A stretch of 64,000 nucleotides of DNA from Zygnema cylindricum (lineage: Eukaryota; Streptophyta; Zygnematophyceae; Zygnematales; Zygnemataceae): NCBI GenBank assembly GCA_037447655.1, contig JBBHKE010001107.1, positions 20,310-84,309 of the forward strand, written 5' to 3'. The position numbers were made by a program, and so were the translations under genes. The notes under the pieces were generated by a model, which saw only the letters and a list, made by a program, of their open reading frames with translations, searched no databases and was not told the DNA's origin. This document shows, in pieces, positions 23,500-35,177 of the stretch; position 1 is the stretch's first letter; each line of letters opens with the position of its first letter.

Positions 23500-23698
23500 C
23501 ACCGTGAATCGTTATTAGCCTTATGTAAGCTATATCGGCACCCGAAATTTTTGACATTGATACCTTAAATATAATAAATTACACTATTTAAGAACGTGGA
23601 ACATAATCTGCCACGTCTCTTGCCACTAAATTAGAATGAAGGACGCTAATTTTTTCTTTACATTAATAATTTCTATACGCTAATAACGATTCAAGGAG
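23500..23698. mobile_element. TA-type MITE, AGACGTGGCAGATTATGG subfamily, copy 3
   Basis: TA|CACCGTGAATCGTTATTAG to CGATTCAAGGAG|TA, with the same interior as 16722-16920. It is separated from the preceding MITE by about 10 bp. Confidence 0.7.
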
Positions 23699-23699
23699 T

Positions 23700-24765
23700 A
23701 CAACGCGCATCGTTATTAGTGTCAACGACACTAATTTGGGTTCTTAAAATTTTATTTTTTTTCCAAAAGTAGTATACGTGATTTTCATTTTTCCTTAACT
23801 TTAATTGAGGTTTCGTACAAAATAGCGTCAAGACCAAAAGTACAACAATGTATAATTAGTGTGGTGTACGGATGATGTCAGACCGTACAAATTTGTACCT
23901 TTTTACTTGAAAATATTCAAAACTAATTATAAATTATACTCGCATGCATATGAACGTGCGCTAAAAAAATGGGTTCACTCTCGTCGCCAAAAACCTCGTT
24001 CGCACACGATCTCCTATAATCGCCTGTTTTGCAGTCTGAGCGTAAAATATATTCGCATGTGCGAAGTCATGATCTTATAGTTAAATAAGTGAACTGTTTT
24101 TATTTTACACGTCCACATAAACCGTCTTAAAACTGCGTACTCTTGCTTTATGTGATTATTTCGTGTTCAGTTTATATAAACATTATAACATGTATTTTGT
24201 CCCATTAGCGTCAATATATACTCTATTTCGGTGCAACGAACGAATATAGCGTAAATGTTTATTATAATATGGTGTCTATATGTGATTTCACTCCCAATTA
24301 GAATTAATGTATACGTAAATAAGGGGTAGAAGTGACAATGGACCACAAATTACAATTAATGAATTAAAATAAATAGAATAAAAATACAACATTTGGCGTT
24401 GATGATTTTTGGGACAGGTTAACGCCAAATGCGGACAATCCACAAAAATATGGATCCCTTATTGAACAAATCTCATCCATCCATATTTTTTTGTTTTTTT
24501 AGGGATCTGATGTTGCGCCGTCCTTTTGGCAAACGAACAGATCTCATTCGTTTCATGAAGAAAAGGCAAAAATACCGCCGCCACCTCCATTTCGTTTCCA
24601 TGGATTGGAGGTCGCATGTGGCGGCTCCTTCACCCTCTGCATATGGCGCGTCACTCCATTTACCTATTCATTGCCTCCGCCCCTCTTTAACGCTCCATTT
24701 TCATCCGAACCTACCTATGTTGATCCCCCTCTTTTCTTTTTGAAAGTTTTTTAAAATGTGCTCCT
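23700..24765. other. AT-rich non-coding, left half of another TA-type element
   Basis: Starts with a TA-type terminus (CGCGCATCGTTATTAGTGTC) whose partner was not found nearby. The rest shows no gene. Confidence 0.35.
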
Positions 24766-24769
24766 TCAT

Positions 24770-25430
24770 GTTTATGCCCTCTCCCTCTACCTCTCTCTCT
24801 TCCTCTCAATCTATCTCTAATCCCTCTCCTTTTCCCTCTCCCTCCCCCCTCCCTCTTTCCCTCTCCCTTCCCTACTCTCTCACAATCCCTCTCCCTTTCT
24901 CTTTCCCTCTCTTTCACACCCTCTCGATCTGCCGCACTAACTCTCTTCCCCTTTTCCTCTCCCTCTCCCCACTCTCTCGACCTACCGCTATCTCTCCTCC
25001 CCCTTTTCCTCTCCCTTCCACACTCTCTCTACCTCTCCCTTTCCCTCTCCCTCTTCTTCTCGCCCTCTTCATCTACCGCATTATCTCCCTCCCTAGATCT
25101 CCCTTTATCTCTCCCTCTCTTTTTCCCTCTCCTTTCCCCTCTCCTTTTCCCTCTCACCCTCTCAATCAATCGCACTCTCATCCTTTACCTCATACTCTCC
25201 CTCTCCCTCACCCTCTCAGGTTGCCTCCTCTCCCACTCCCGCATCATTTCCCTTTTACTCTCCCTTCTCCGATCAAATTTCCGTACTCTCTAACCCTCGA
25301 TCTCCCTCTTCCTCTCCCATTTCCGTTTCCCTACACTCAAAATCATGTGGTTTCCCCTTCCCATTCTCCCTCTCTCATTTACTCCCCTTTCTCCCTCTCC
25401 TATTCACTCCCCCATTAAAATTACACACTA
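24770..25430. repeat. CT-rich low-complexity tract
   Basis: Dominated by CTCTCCCT and TTTCCCTCTCC units. The 220-codon Ser/Pro/Leu-rich frame across it is a by-product of the repeat. Confidence 0.85.
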
Positions 25431-25439
25431 ATGCCACTA

Positions 25440-26010
25440 ATTTTTTTAACTAACTTCGTTGTTGTATTTTTTTATTTGTTGTAAGCACGGGATTTCATCC
25501 AGTGAGTGGATTGTGAGGGAGGAACAAATGCATGGATTGTGGGAATGTCATAGAGTTTTCTTTACTCCATTTAATATTAGTACTCCCAAACACATTTTTA
25601 CATGAGTCAGAGAAGGTTATTAGAATATCATTTGTTACAAAGGGTAATTTTTATGGGCGATGTACATTTCGTTCATGTAGACTAATATTTTATTTAAGTT
25701 TGAAAAACAGGTTGATTGTACATATTGTGGTTTTTTTATGGTGAACCTCTTTGTCATTCTTAGGCGAAAAGGATTGAATTTATTTCCAATTTTATTATTG
25801 TATTATATTTATAATTGTAATTCATTTTGATGTTGTTGCAAAAGACGGGTGCTGTGATTTTAATTCTCCATGCTTTGTAAATGTTAAGCGATGCACTTGA
25901 TGAAGTGCGTGGGCATTGTTAACTATTTTAGTTGTCACATTTTTCATTTTATTATTTATTTTATCACAGTCAATCTCCTTTTTTTTTCTCTATCTCTCTC
26001 TCCCTTATGG
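25440..26010. other. No gene recognised
   Basis: AT-rich sequence between the CT tract and the first GTCGTCGCT palindrome. It may be the 3' flank of the pogo-like element. Confidence 0.35.
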
Positions 26011-26014
26011 TACT

Positions 26015-26039
26015 CAGCGACGAGACTGTCTCGTCGCTG
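26015..26039. repeat. Palindrome of the GTCGTCGCT family (perfect)
   Basis: Arms CAGCGACGAGAC and GTCTCGTCGCTG with a one-base spacer, followed by AATGG. Weaker relatives occur at 26064-26095, 26114-26130, 26362-26386 (arms CAGCGACGA/TCGTCGTTG) and 26405-26435, all in the 3' flank of the transposase gene and several followed by GAATGG. Confidence 0.8.
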
Positions 26040-27397
26040 AATGGTATGTTTTTCAATCTTGCCAGTAAACGACGAGAATTTTTCAGTGTTGAATGGCATG
26101 TTACATTTTTCACCATTCAGCAACGACACTATGTCCACACAACACTATCAGTCCCTCTAGTCTTCATATTCTCCAACTTGTGATTTATGTTTCACACTTT
26201 TTTTTTACATCTTTAAAATCCTGCTTCATGGTTCTCTCTTTTCTTATCTGTCTCTATCCCATTCTTTTTTTATTTTTTTGTCTTTTTTCTCTCACATAGT
26301 CTCTCTACTTCATATCACTGTCTGTCTTATCCTTGTTCTCTTTATATCAACTTCTTCCATCCAGCGACGATGTTGTGTCGTCGTTGAATGGTATATTTCA
26401 CATTCGGCCAATGGGCGACCACAATGTGTCATTGCTGAATGGGTGCATGATACTCCAAACATAGATATGAATTTACACTGTCACTTAAAAAATACTTCAT
26501 CCAAATTTTTGGCCATTCAAGTATCATAAACAATATGAAAAAAAAAAATGAAAGAGGGATATATAATATTCAGCGTCAAAGAAAGAAATACAATGTATAT
26601 TGCATACTGCAGTAAAAGATAAGTAAATGTATTAACCTATAAAAAAAAAACTAAAAAAAAAATAAAAAAAAAATCCACAGTATGCGTAAAAAGTTATGTA
26701 AATGGCCTGTTATCCATTATACAGCCACTCCTAATCAAACCACCTCTCTAAAAAGTGCCTCATAATCACTGTATTCCTCTAAGTCTTCGTCCTGACTAGG
26801 TTCATCATCTTGAATGTCGGCCTCTCGAAGGAGTTGGAGTAAATCGCGTGTAGGAACCGAAGGAGGTGGCACCTCATCGCTATCGAAATGATTTCGCCAT
26901 TTCATTATTATGACTTGCAACTCTTAAGTAAGCATGCTCTCCTCCCATTTGCCATCCTTTAATGACAATCCACATTGGATCATCGCCTTTCGTGCATATC
27001 CCATGCCATTTTTGTCCTTCATTTTGTTCACCTCTCGTATCGAACCGCATGCCAATGTTAAGAAAAAGGCTTTACCCGGTCCACTTGTGGCTCTCTACCC
27101 CCTTCATCTTCCAATCTTCCCATTTTATGGACCAAACCTCTTTGATTTTCGAAATTACAAATGAATCCGCAGGTTGCACTAAATGCGTTGCACACGGAGG
27201 AAAAAAATGGAGTGTTGTTCTCTTTGCGCGTAAAGCGGTATTTAACTCCTCGGACATGTTGTGACCGCCACAATTGTCCACAAATATAATTTTTTCACGC
27301 CCTTCACGGTCTCCTTGGTATGACCTCGGTTCGGCGATCCATTGAGGGAAGACCGTCTTGTCATTCCAACCTTTCGGCCCGGTACGGTAACAAACTC

Positions 27398-27585
27398 CTA
27401 CAAAAGAGTGGGAAAGGATATTGAGTGAGGGAGGGAGAGATAGGGCGAGAAGAGTATGGGGAGAAATGAATATAACGACATATCATCCCATGTTTAATAT
27501 TTTGGGTGTGGAGTACAAGGGATAATAAGTTACACAATAGCGTCAATATCTACAAGGAAAAAAACACACAGGGAGAGAAAAACAC
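27398..27585 (-). other. Second intron of the pogo-like gene
   Basis: Donor GTGTTT after ATACCAG and acceptor TTTTGTAG join CCA|GGA so that DDIPG runs into VCYRTGPKGW, the conserved order in this transposase family. Confidence 0.7.
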
Positions 27586-27837
27586 CTGGTATGTCGTCGT
27601 GGATGCCTTTGATCGGGTAACTACGGAGCTTGTTGGCGAAGATTAACATAGGAGATTCAATTCGGGCGTTCTCTCCGCCCGTGATTCGAACCATCAAAGT
27701 CATCGACTCTCCACCTCCGGCAACATCCGCGTATTTGACCACCTCGTCCCCTCGAAAACCCAACGTCTTTTTGTTATCCATATTTACAATCATGTGGGTC
27801 TCGTCCATGTTTTCGACTAGATCCTCGTTGTAGCGAC

Positions 27838-28098
27838 CTATTTGCACAATAACACAGAAAATTGTAAGAAAAACACAACACAGAAAAGTATGATGGTAGG
27901 GGTTAATTTAGCGACCACTGTTGGTCGTCGCTGGTTGAAGTATCTGGAGCCATTTCAAGATTCAGCGACGACAAATTGTCGTCGCTAATTCAGCAACGAG
28001 ATGAACAAACATACCACTAGTGACAAAATTTAAAATAATATATCTAGCATATATTACAGGATATAGCAATGAGTTGTACAAATGTTCAAAATACTTAC
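27838..28098 (-). other. Intron of the pogo-like gene with two GTCGTCGCT palindromes
   Basis: GTAAGT donor and CAAATAG acceptor join FESG to RYNEDLVENMDE in frame. The intron contains an imperfect palindrome at 27910-27932 and a perfect one at 27964-27986 (arms AGCGACGACAA and TTGTCGTCGCT, one-base spacer). Confidence 0.75.
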
Positions 28099-28808
28099 CC
28101 GATTCAAATCCTCTTTTTAATTCGCCCATGTGATATGCTACTGTTTTTTCGATGTATTCCTCCTTCTCCGGGCTTAATTGTAACTTTCCTTTTTGCGCCC
28201 TTGTCACAATACTGTGTTTTTCGCAAAACCGTTGAGTCCATCTTTTTGTCATTTTCATTTTTACCTCCATACCCTTTTTGTCGATGAAAATTGTGTTATT
28301 CTCCTCCTTCATACGTTTAATGATGTGAATTGCCATGGTACCTACAATGGTTTGCGACATTTTCATACCCGCCTTCTTGAAGCGGTAAAACTCGTCCACC
28401 AACTCCGAGTGCACTGCTGTGACCCATGGAAATTCCTTCCTTCCCCTACCCGGCAGTCGCATCTCGGAGAGCAAGTACCTCGAGAGTTACTCGACAATAT
28501 TTTAGGATGTTGTATAACCGAGGATCCCACGGATGATGATGACGTAGCAACTCTGAGACATTCACCCGAAAACCGTCCTCCCCATGAACAACTCACGTTA
28601 ACCGGGGATCCACCGGATCAAATTGCCGTATGTGGGCAAAGGTTGAGCCTCGGTCCTCAAGCGAGATAAACAACCATGTTGGATGTGTGGTGACATCGGG
28701 GGGGGTGTACTGAATTTGCGGAAAAGGATTCGCTTCGGGATTTAGGGGCCAGGGTTCACCATACCTCCAATGTTCCGGCCATTCGTCAACCGGAATATAG
28801 TGTTCGGG

Positions 28809-29868
28809 TGGTAGAAATTAATGGTTTTTAAAGTATTTTCTAGGTCTGAATAGAAATAAGAAAGAAGCCGAGGCAGTCTACCTCTAACTCCTCTCTCCAA
28901 CTCTCAAACTTGTCGCAGTCACTGAGAAATTGGAGAGGAAGCTAGAGCCATGGCTACCTAAGCTATCCTGAGGTTTACGGGAAATATATATTTGGGGTTT
29001 ATTAAGTAAAAAGTTATACGGCGGCCACAGGATTTGAACCTGGTACCTGCCGGACGGCAAGCTGCCGGTAGACGGTAACCTTAGCCGTTAAGTCTAGAAG
29101 TAGTGTTACGTACTATATGGTTTGATAATTAATTAAACATTAATACGTAGGATAAATCATTTAACTATAATTGTTTACGGGATACATAGAACCGGTAATG
29201 TAAAAGTACGAATTGCGGTGCGGATAAGAAATCAATACCGCGCATTGATTTCGTAAGCGAAACAAATACCGCGCATGTATTTATTACGGCTACGATCAAA
29301 TGTGAATTTAATCAGACTGCCGAAATTAGCGCCGAGATCTCGGAAGAAGAATTCGGCGATTTGTGGGCATCGCCACATCGGATGACACGTGGCAAAATTA
29401 CATTGGATCATGGTATCTCCGGAAATTACGGCACCGAATCCGGATATGACATGTGTTGACATTAAGACCATGTTGTACAATTTCCGTACATAAAGTACAC
29501 CGGCGATTGTACTTTTGTGTACGGAGGAGAAATCTGATTGGTTCCGTACATCAGTAGTTAGAGTCTGTGAGAGAGATAGGACTTAGAAAAATTAGGAGAT
29601 AGGATCCTCTCTCCCAGAAAGCTTCTGTACAAAAGGTCAACTTTGACCCTCCATAACTTACTGCTCAGGGGAGCAAAATTTAGAGATTCTTTTTGCTATC
29701 GACTCAGGGGAGTCTTGCCTTCACAGTGATGCAGGTGGTCAGAGATTTTGTCTGCCAGGGTGGTAGTTGTTTATGCTGAAACACAAAGGGGTCAGGATTA
29801 TCCTAGAGGCTTCTTGGAAACTGTCCACTCTGAGGACTTATGGAGGTCTCAGAGTTACACGAGGCACA
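28809..29868 (+). mobile_element. Solo Copia LTR, family A-like, plus orientation
   Basis: It begins TGGTAGAAATTAATGG, shares TATTTTCTAGGTCT with the start of LTR A, carries the antisense tRNA-like segment (29020-29095), and has TTTTTGCTATCGACTCAGGG in common with the LTR A end region. It ends GAGGCACA. An ATG at 29840 opens MEVSELHEA and reaches the LTR end in the same phase as in Copia A and B. It interrupts the Pro-rich coding region of the pogo-like element. No target duplication is visible, so the edges are good to a few bases only. Confidence 0.6.
29020..29095 (-). other. tRNA-like segment in LTR, antisense
   Basis: The minus strand contains GGTTCAAATCC (29030-29040), a perfect Pol III B box, followed by a GTGGCCGCC acceptor-like end. 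The 5' half is too diverged to fold as a cloverleaf by eye. Related to the tRNA-like segments at 37213, 43667 and 56452. Confidence 0.45.
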
Positions 29869-30713
29869 AAGCTGTGCATTTCCTCCCCTCCCGTGGGAGG
29901 AGGAAAATACCAATCGGGATGCTCAATCGGGTATGGAGGTTGAGGATGTGGTGGAGCCATTACAATGGCTCTCTCCTTATTCGACGAGGGAGGCGCCCCG
30001 AACACGTCGTCGTCATCATCAAATTCCTCCTCACGTTGCTTTTCCTCACTATCCGGGGTTTGTTCGTCCTCGGTGGTGGGATCATCCTCGTTTTTCCACA
30101 CCACGTTGTCGGTGGGTTCCAAAATTTCTGGTTCGAGCTTGTCTTCTGGCGGTTCTTCACCATCCTCGATGCTCTCGTCGCTATCCGAAGACAAGGAGAC
30201 GTATAATTCGTCATTGCCATCTTTCACTTTACGCTTACCCTTTGCTCTCTCCTTTTTCCTAGCAATATTTGTCTGTGCGTGAAACCCCCCACCTTTCTCG
30301 ACGGTCGCCTCTCCCCCCACTCTTTCCTCCTCCACGGTCTCACAAAACCCTATTATTTTTTTTATTATTATTCTTCTTTTTGTACCTAATCTTCCCCTAA
30401 CCTCACTCAACCTACCCTCTTCAATTGTCGCCTCCTTTCCCTTTCTTTCCTCTCCCAACTCTTTCTTCCCCTCCCTCTCTTCACTCAACAACTTCTCTTC
30501 CCTAAAACCCCCACCTTTTTCATCCTCGTCGCCCTCATCAAAAAGCATTAATTTTCTTTTTATTTTTTTACATTTTTTCTCTACCTTTTCCCGTGCCTCA
30601 CTTCCCTCACCCTCTTCTACCGTCGCCTCTATCCCCCCCCTGTCTACACCCATTACTGTCTTTCCACCCTCCTCCTCTAATGGAATTTTTTCTCCCATAC
30701 TCATCTCACTTTC

Positions 30714-30843
30714 TACTGTAGAAATTAATGGTTTTAAGTATTTTCTAGGTCTAAATAGAAACAAAGAAGCCGAGGCAGTCTACCTCTAACTTCTCTCTCC
30801 AACTCTCAAACTTGTCGCAGTCACTGAGAAATTGGAGAGGAAG
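30714..30843 (+). mobile_element. Truncated LTR fragment
   Basis: 130 bp matching the first part of the solo LTR at 28809 (GAAATTAATGGTTTT to GAGAAATTGGAGAGGAAG), lying between two halves of the charged coding region. Confidence 0.7.
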
Positions 30844-30844
30844 T

Positions 30845-31300
30845 CCCTTTCATGCTCCCTCCCCTCCGGCGGCTCCCTTCCCTCTTCCGGTAAAATTCCC
30901 TCCTTTGCTACCTCATCCAAATTTGTCTCTTCCCTTCCCTCCTCAACCGGTGTCAATCCTTCCACCTCTACATCTTTTCTCACCTCCCTTTCATGCTCCC
31001 TCCCCTCCGGCGGCTCCCTTCCCTCCTCCGGTAAAATCCCCTCCTTTGCTACCTCATCCAAATTTGTCTCTTCCCTTCCCTCCTCAACCGGTGTCAATCC
31101 TTCCACCTCTACATCTTTTCTCACCTCCCTTTCATGCTCCCTCCCCTCCGGCGGCTCCCTTCCCTCCTCCGGTAAAATCCCCTCCTTTGCTACCTCATCC
31201 AAATTTGTCTCTTCCGTTCCCTCCTCAACCGGTGTCAATCCTTCCACCTCTACCTCTTCTCTCACCTCCCTTTCATGCTCCCTCCCCTCCGGCGGCACCC
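30845..31300 (-). repeat. 141-bp coding minisatellite (47 codons)
   Basis: Unit starts fall at 30845, 30986, 31127 and 31268 (last one partial). Units are nearly identical and in frame, encoding an acidic repeat. Frames on the opposite strand are repeat by-products. Confidence 0.9.
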
Positions 31301-31590
31301 AACCGATTTGTAACGAAGTGGCCGCCTCCCTTTCTCTCGCTAATTCCTCCGCGATACCCCTTACTCCTATCACGGTTTCAGGGGCATCTCTTCCCCTCTC
31401 TACCCCCCTCGGTGTTTGCCTTTCTCTTGTGGGGTTTCCTCTCCCCACTCCATCCCTTCGTACCTCTTCCCTTTGTACTCTTGGCCGTGGTCGTAGATTA
31501 CGCCGCGGTAATGGAGGGTAGCGACGACGATACGGCAAAACACTACGCGGTAGCCTATACGACTGACTGCTGCCCTCCATGTAATCTAGC

Positions 31591-32442
31591 CACACGTGAC
31601 AAAAAAATGAAATAAAAGAGGCGGCTACACAAAGGGATGAGAGAATACAGGAGTTTGACTTTAAGATGACAAGTCGTACGTAAAAATAACGCATGAGGTT
31701 TTAACGCATTATATGCCTTCGAAATATACTTACAGTGTATTCTTCGCGACGGCACGTAGTCGTCGCTAATCCAATCAATTCGATTATTCCAACTGTGATG
31801 ACGAAACGAAATTAAGGGTCGTCGCGGTTCAGTGCTTAGCAGAATCCAAGAGTGGCAACGACGTGCAGCATACACTTACAGACAGTGTGGTTCGCGTCAA
31901 AGGAAATTCGTCGTGTGTTTAATTTTTTTGTTTATTCCAACAATGCGAAAACAAAACAGAATCAAAAAATCACGCGGTTTAATGATTCCGCGATTCCAAC
32001 AATGGGACAAAGATAAAGCCTCGTCGACCATACGAAGGTTCATACTTATGGTACTAACTAAAGACAAACAATTAAAATATGCTCGGTATTCTACTTTGTC
32101 AATTTCATCGTTGTCGCGACGACGATTTGTCGTCGCCAGTTCAACTTCTTCATCCACGCGTCGGCGCTTAAATGTGGCCGCCTGTTAACAATATCAGTAT
32201 ATTACACCCGCAAGCGACGACACGCTGTCGTCGCTGTTTCACGACGGTGCACGAGGATCCAACATAACATCATTAAAAAAATATGGTGGGGGCGAGGAAC
32301 CCAAAAATATAAATTCTAACGAACACATAAAGGTAGAGATAAACACAATGCCTCATTATAAGCGAATACTATATTGAGACACACAATGTAAGCGGCTCTA
32401 AAAAGTCATATACGGTAAGAACAAAAAGGTAATATTGCTTAC
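31591..32442 (-). other. Probable first intron of the pogo-like gene with palindromes
   Basis: It lies between donor GTAAGC (32437-32442) and the candidate acceptor near 31590. It holds an imperfect palindrome at 31746-31766 and perfect ones at 32116-32136 (8-bp arms GCGACGAC/GTCGTCGC) and 32213-32235 (10-bp arms AGCGACGACA/TGTCGTCGCT). Confidence 0.5.
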
Positions 32443-32842
32443 TTGTATTATATTCGCCCGTAAAGTGTTCCGGAAACATCTTGACGGTCCTCGGGATAAG
32501 CACCTCCTTTCCGTTTGTATTACAATCCGCAATCATCCAATTGATAACACGAACGCGTGCAGCCTTTGTCGACACGTGTTGGAGTTTGCGTCTCACCACC
32601 GGGGCGATACCGTGGTCCACACGCGGTGAGTCTGGCGGTGAGTTCGGAGGTGAATTTGGGGGTGAGCCGAAATCGGACCCACCGCCTTCCATGAGGGTGT
32701 CATCATTTTGTGATCCCATCCCTTCACCTGCCTCTCCCTCTCCCTCTTTTTCGCCCCATTCCATCTCCTCCTCAACCGGAGGTGGGAAAAATACAGCAGG
32801 AGCTCTGGCTTTCGCCGCAAAAAAGGTGGTAATGGGCCACAT

Positions 32843-34221
32843 ATTTTCTTAAGATAGTCACGGCAATTGGTCAAAGATAAATATGAAGCAACAAAATTAA
32901 AATGCAACAACAAAGCTAGATGGGAATGGAGGAAAAAGAGTGCCATTGTTGGAGTTAACGACGAGTATATATAGGAGGGGAAGGGAGTCTCTTTTGAAGA
33001 AATGGAGGGAAAAGCTTGGTAAAAATTTGAACATTGAAAATTTTAAATCAAATATTTTGTTTGAAAGTCAAATATTTCGATTTTAAAAACGTGATGGTGA
33101 TAGCGGGAAAGTTTTAAAATTTGCGTCAGTTTTCAACGTGAGAGTATGCACGTGGTTGATAATGGACGTTTTTCATGAAAAAGGCGTGTGAAAACATGGC
33201 AGCTGATTGAATGTACGGATCTTTCTTGAAAAGGCAGCTGGTAAGACAGGCGTGTTTTGATGCATCGCAAAAAAAGACATATTGTTTGCGTGGATAAAAA
33301 AACAGACACGTGTAATCTTTGGCGACCAATCACGTGACGTGAATTATTATTCGGTTGGTCAGTTTGCAACTTTTGGTTCATTTTAGTGTCAACATTGACT
33401 CTAATACGGAACAACGTTGACGTTAATACAGGTGAGACGTCTGAAAGACAGACGAGGTAACACACTTATTAGAATTAAGACACATATTAGCATACTTAAC
33501 TCTAATAAAACCACCCAAAAGGGACGTTATTAGAATACATGAGATACGCACGAACGGAACTACGGCCATACGTTCAAGTTACATGTAGAAACGGCGTGAC
33601 GTGTTAACCCTTTCCGTAAACGTCAAACAAAAACAACTGAAATTAAACTTCATGTTACGCGGTATAGCTTTGACACGTAACCGCCGTAAAATTGTCAGAT
33701 CGGTACGGATACTCGATTTGGCGCCGTCGTACAATTTTTGAAATTGTGTACGGCTACATATATTAATGTGTACAATCGTACGGAGAATATTCGATTTTTA
33801 CTGTACCCAAATTAGCGTTAACACCGAAATTAGAATAAACCTTTTTTTAAAAAAATTTCAAATTCTTAGTTAGCGTCAATGACGGTATTTTTACTTTTAC
33901 ACTATTTAAACTTTGACACTAATAACGATGCGCGGTGTAGTTGTTTCGTACTCGTACTTTATGATCTCTATTTGTCCTCTATAGTTTGTTTTTTGTGCGC
34001 TTTTTTTGAACATATTCGTTAAATCTAGATGCACCAAATTTAAGCGCCTATGTACAGATGATTTGAAAATCCATTATTGCAATCGACAAGGACTGACACG
34101 TGCACTCCACGCACTTCAAAAGTCCACGCACTTTATTAAGAATCTTTGTCGTTTTACCTGGACTTACACGCGCTAAAACACACTAAATGTGGACTTCTAA
34201 ACACAATAGGCAGATTAGGAC
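32843..34221. other. No gene recognised
   Basis: 5' flank of the pogo-like gene, then AT-rich sequence ending in an orphan TA-type terminus near 33915-33938 (AATAACGATGCGCGGTGTA). Confidence 0.35.
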
Positions 34222-34224
34222 TTA

Positions 34225-35177
34225 GGGGGTGTCCCCTTGTAATCGGAACTTTGATAAAGTATTTTGGACTGTAGTGAAGATTCTCCGAACTACTTTGAAG
34301 AGCGTCCCAATGTGCGAAAATGACATCGGAACTTTGAAATGTGACTTTAGTAGACGTAGGTACAACTTGTGACGACTGAAGACGACTACGAAACTTCCGA
34401 CGATTAGTGACGGCAACAAAAACAGCGACACTTGTAGACGTCTACATTTTTATGAAATTGTACTGTAGATGTTTAGGGTTTGGTGACATTGTGACGTCAC
34501 GCTCACTTGTAACAACGTCGACGTCATTGATTCAAGAACTTTCCGCCATGGTTTCTCGATGTCGTTTTTTCTACTTTTCTCACTCGAATTGCCAATAAAA
34601 AATAACCTAAAAATTTTCAAAAAAAAAAAAAAAAATCTTTCATTTTATACCAATATTGTCGTGTCTCATTCTAGAAAGTGTGAGATAAAAGTGATAGTGT
34701 GAGAGGGAGAGGGGAGAGGCGACGATGGCGAAATTTTTTGCAAAGGACCCACCCATGAATGAAAGTGGAGGTCCGAGACCCCTGCAATTTTTTTTTCGTA
34801 CATGCGCGTGATGGGCACGGAGAAAAATAGAGAGGACTCTCCCTCGTCCTAAAATTTTCACACTCGTGTGGCGCGTGCGTGGATCGTTTTTCATTTGCTG
34901 TTTGGGCTCTACTTTAACTAAAAACACCCCCTCCAGGTGATTTTGGATGAAGATTTTTTATGGGTTGGAATCTCTTGCCAAGGGGTCGAAAAGGGGAAAA
35001 CGCCAAAATGCGTTCACATGACGACAAACATGCAGTACATTCAAAGTATAAATTGACGTTCACTCTACTTTGGTAAAAATGATTTTCTCGTACGGCTAAA
35101 GTTTTTGTCAAAGTTCCCTGAATTTTAGGGCAAAAAGACAGAGAAAACTAGATACTTTAAAACATGGGGACACCCCG
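34225..35177. mobile_element. Harbinger-like MITE, complete copy
   Basis: TTA|GGGGGTGTCCCC at the left and GGGGACACCCCG|TTA at the right give inverted termini and a 3-bp target duplication. The interior matches 1-617 and 1388-1505 without the 770-bp insertion. Confidence 0.75.

Larger units (their letters stand above)
28360..31600 (-). pseudogene. Charged, repeat-rich coding region of the pogo-like element, split by LTR pieces
   Basis: After a possible acceptor (GGCTAG near 31590) a frame opens with MEGSSQSYRLPRSVLPYRRR. It runs through Arg/Pro-rich sequence into 47-residue repeats (31300-30845) rich in Glu and containing VEGLTPVEEG and GILPEEGREPPEG. After a 130-bp LTR fragment another Glu/Lys-rich frame continues (30713-29880) to HPQPPYPIEHPDWYFPPP. 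Beyond the solo LTR (28809-29868) it resumes with a Trp/Pro-rich stretch (EHYIPVDEWPEHW) leading to the helix-turn-helix exon. It could be an extended N-terminal half of the transposase or a separate accessory protein; the phase at the 32443/31590 junction allows the first. No enzymatic domain was recognised. Confidence 0.45.
26735..32842 (-). pseudogene. Pogo-like DDE/D transposase gene, multi-exon, decayed
   Basis: Minus strand. Exon 1 (32842-32443) encodes an acidic Pro/Ser-rich start, then RVRVINWMIADCN and TVKMFPEHFTGEY, ending at donor GTAAGC. A low-complexity charged region follows (31590-28360, separate entry). The helix-turn-helix exon (to 28099) encodes RGRKEFPWVTAVHSELVDEF, MTKRWTQRFCEKHSIV and AYHMGELKRGFESG, ending at donor GTAAGT. 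Exon 27837-27586 carries ENMDETHM with the first catalytic Asp. The exon starting at 27397 carries IIFVDNCGGHN (second Asp) and THLVQPADSF (third Asp), the DDD arrangement of pogo elements in the IS630-Tc1-mariner group. The C-terminal acidic tail ends ALFREVV. Splice phases agree at both downstream introns. One extra G near 27074 shifts frame, and TAA near 26922 interrupts the tail. No terminal inverted repeats were identified. Confidence 0.7.

Noticed and set aside
24756-25418. 220-codon Ser/Pro-rich frame
   Set aside because: Composed only of CT-repeat codons, with no domain and no conserved ends.
30812-31615. Pro/Ser-rich plus-strand frames of 230-270 codons
   Set aside because: They are the opposite strand of the 47-codon acidic repeats, which read better on the minus strand together with transposase exons.
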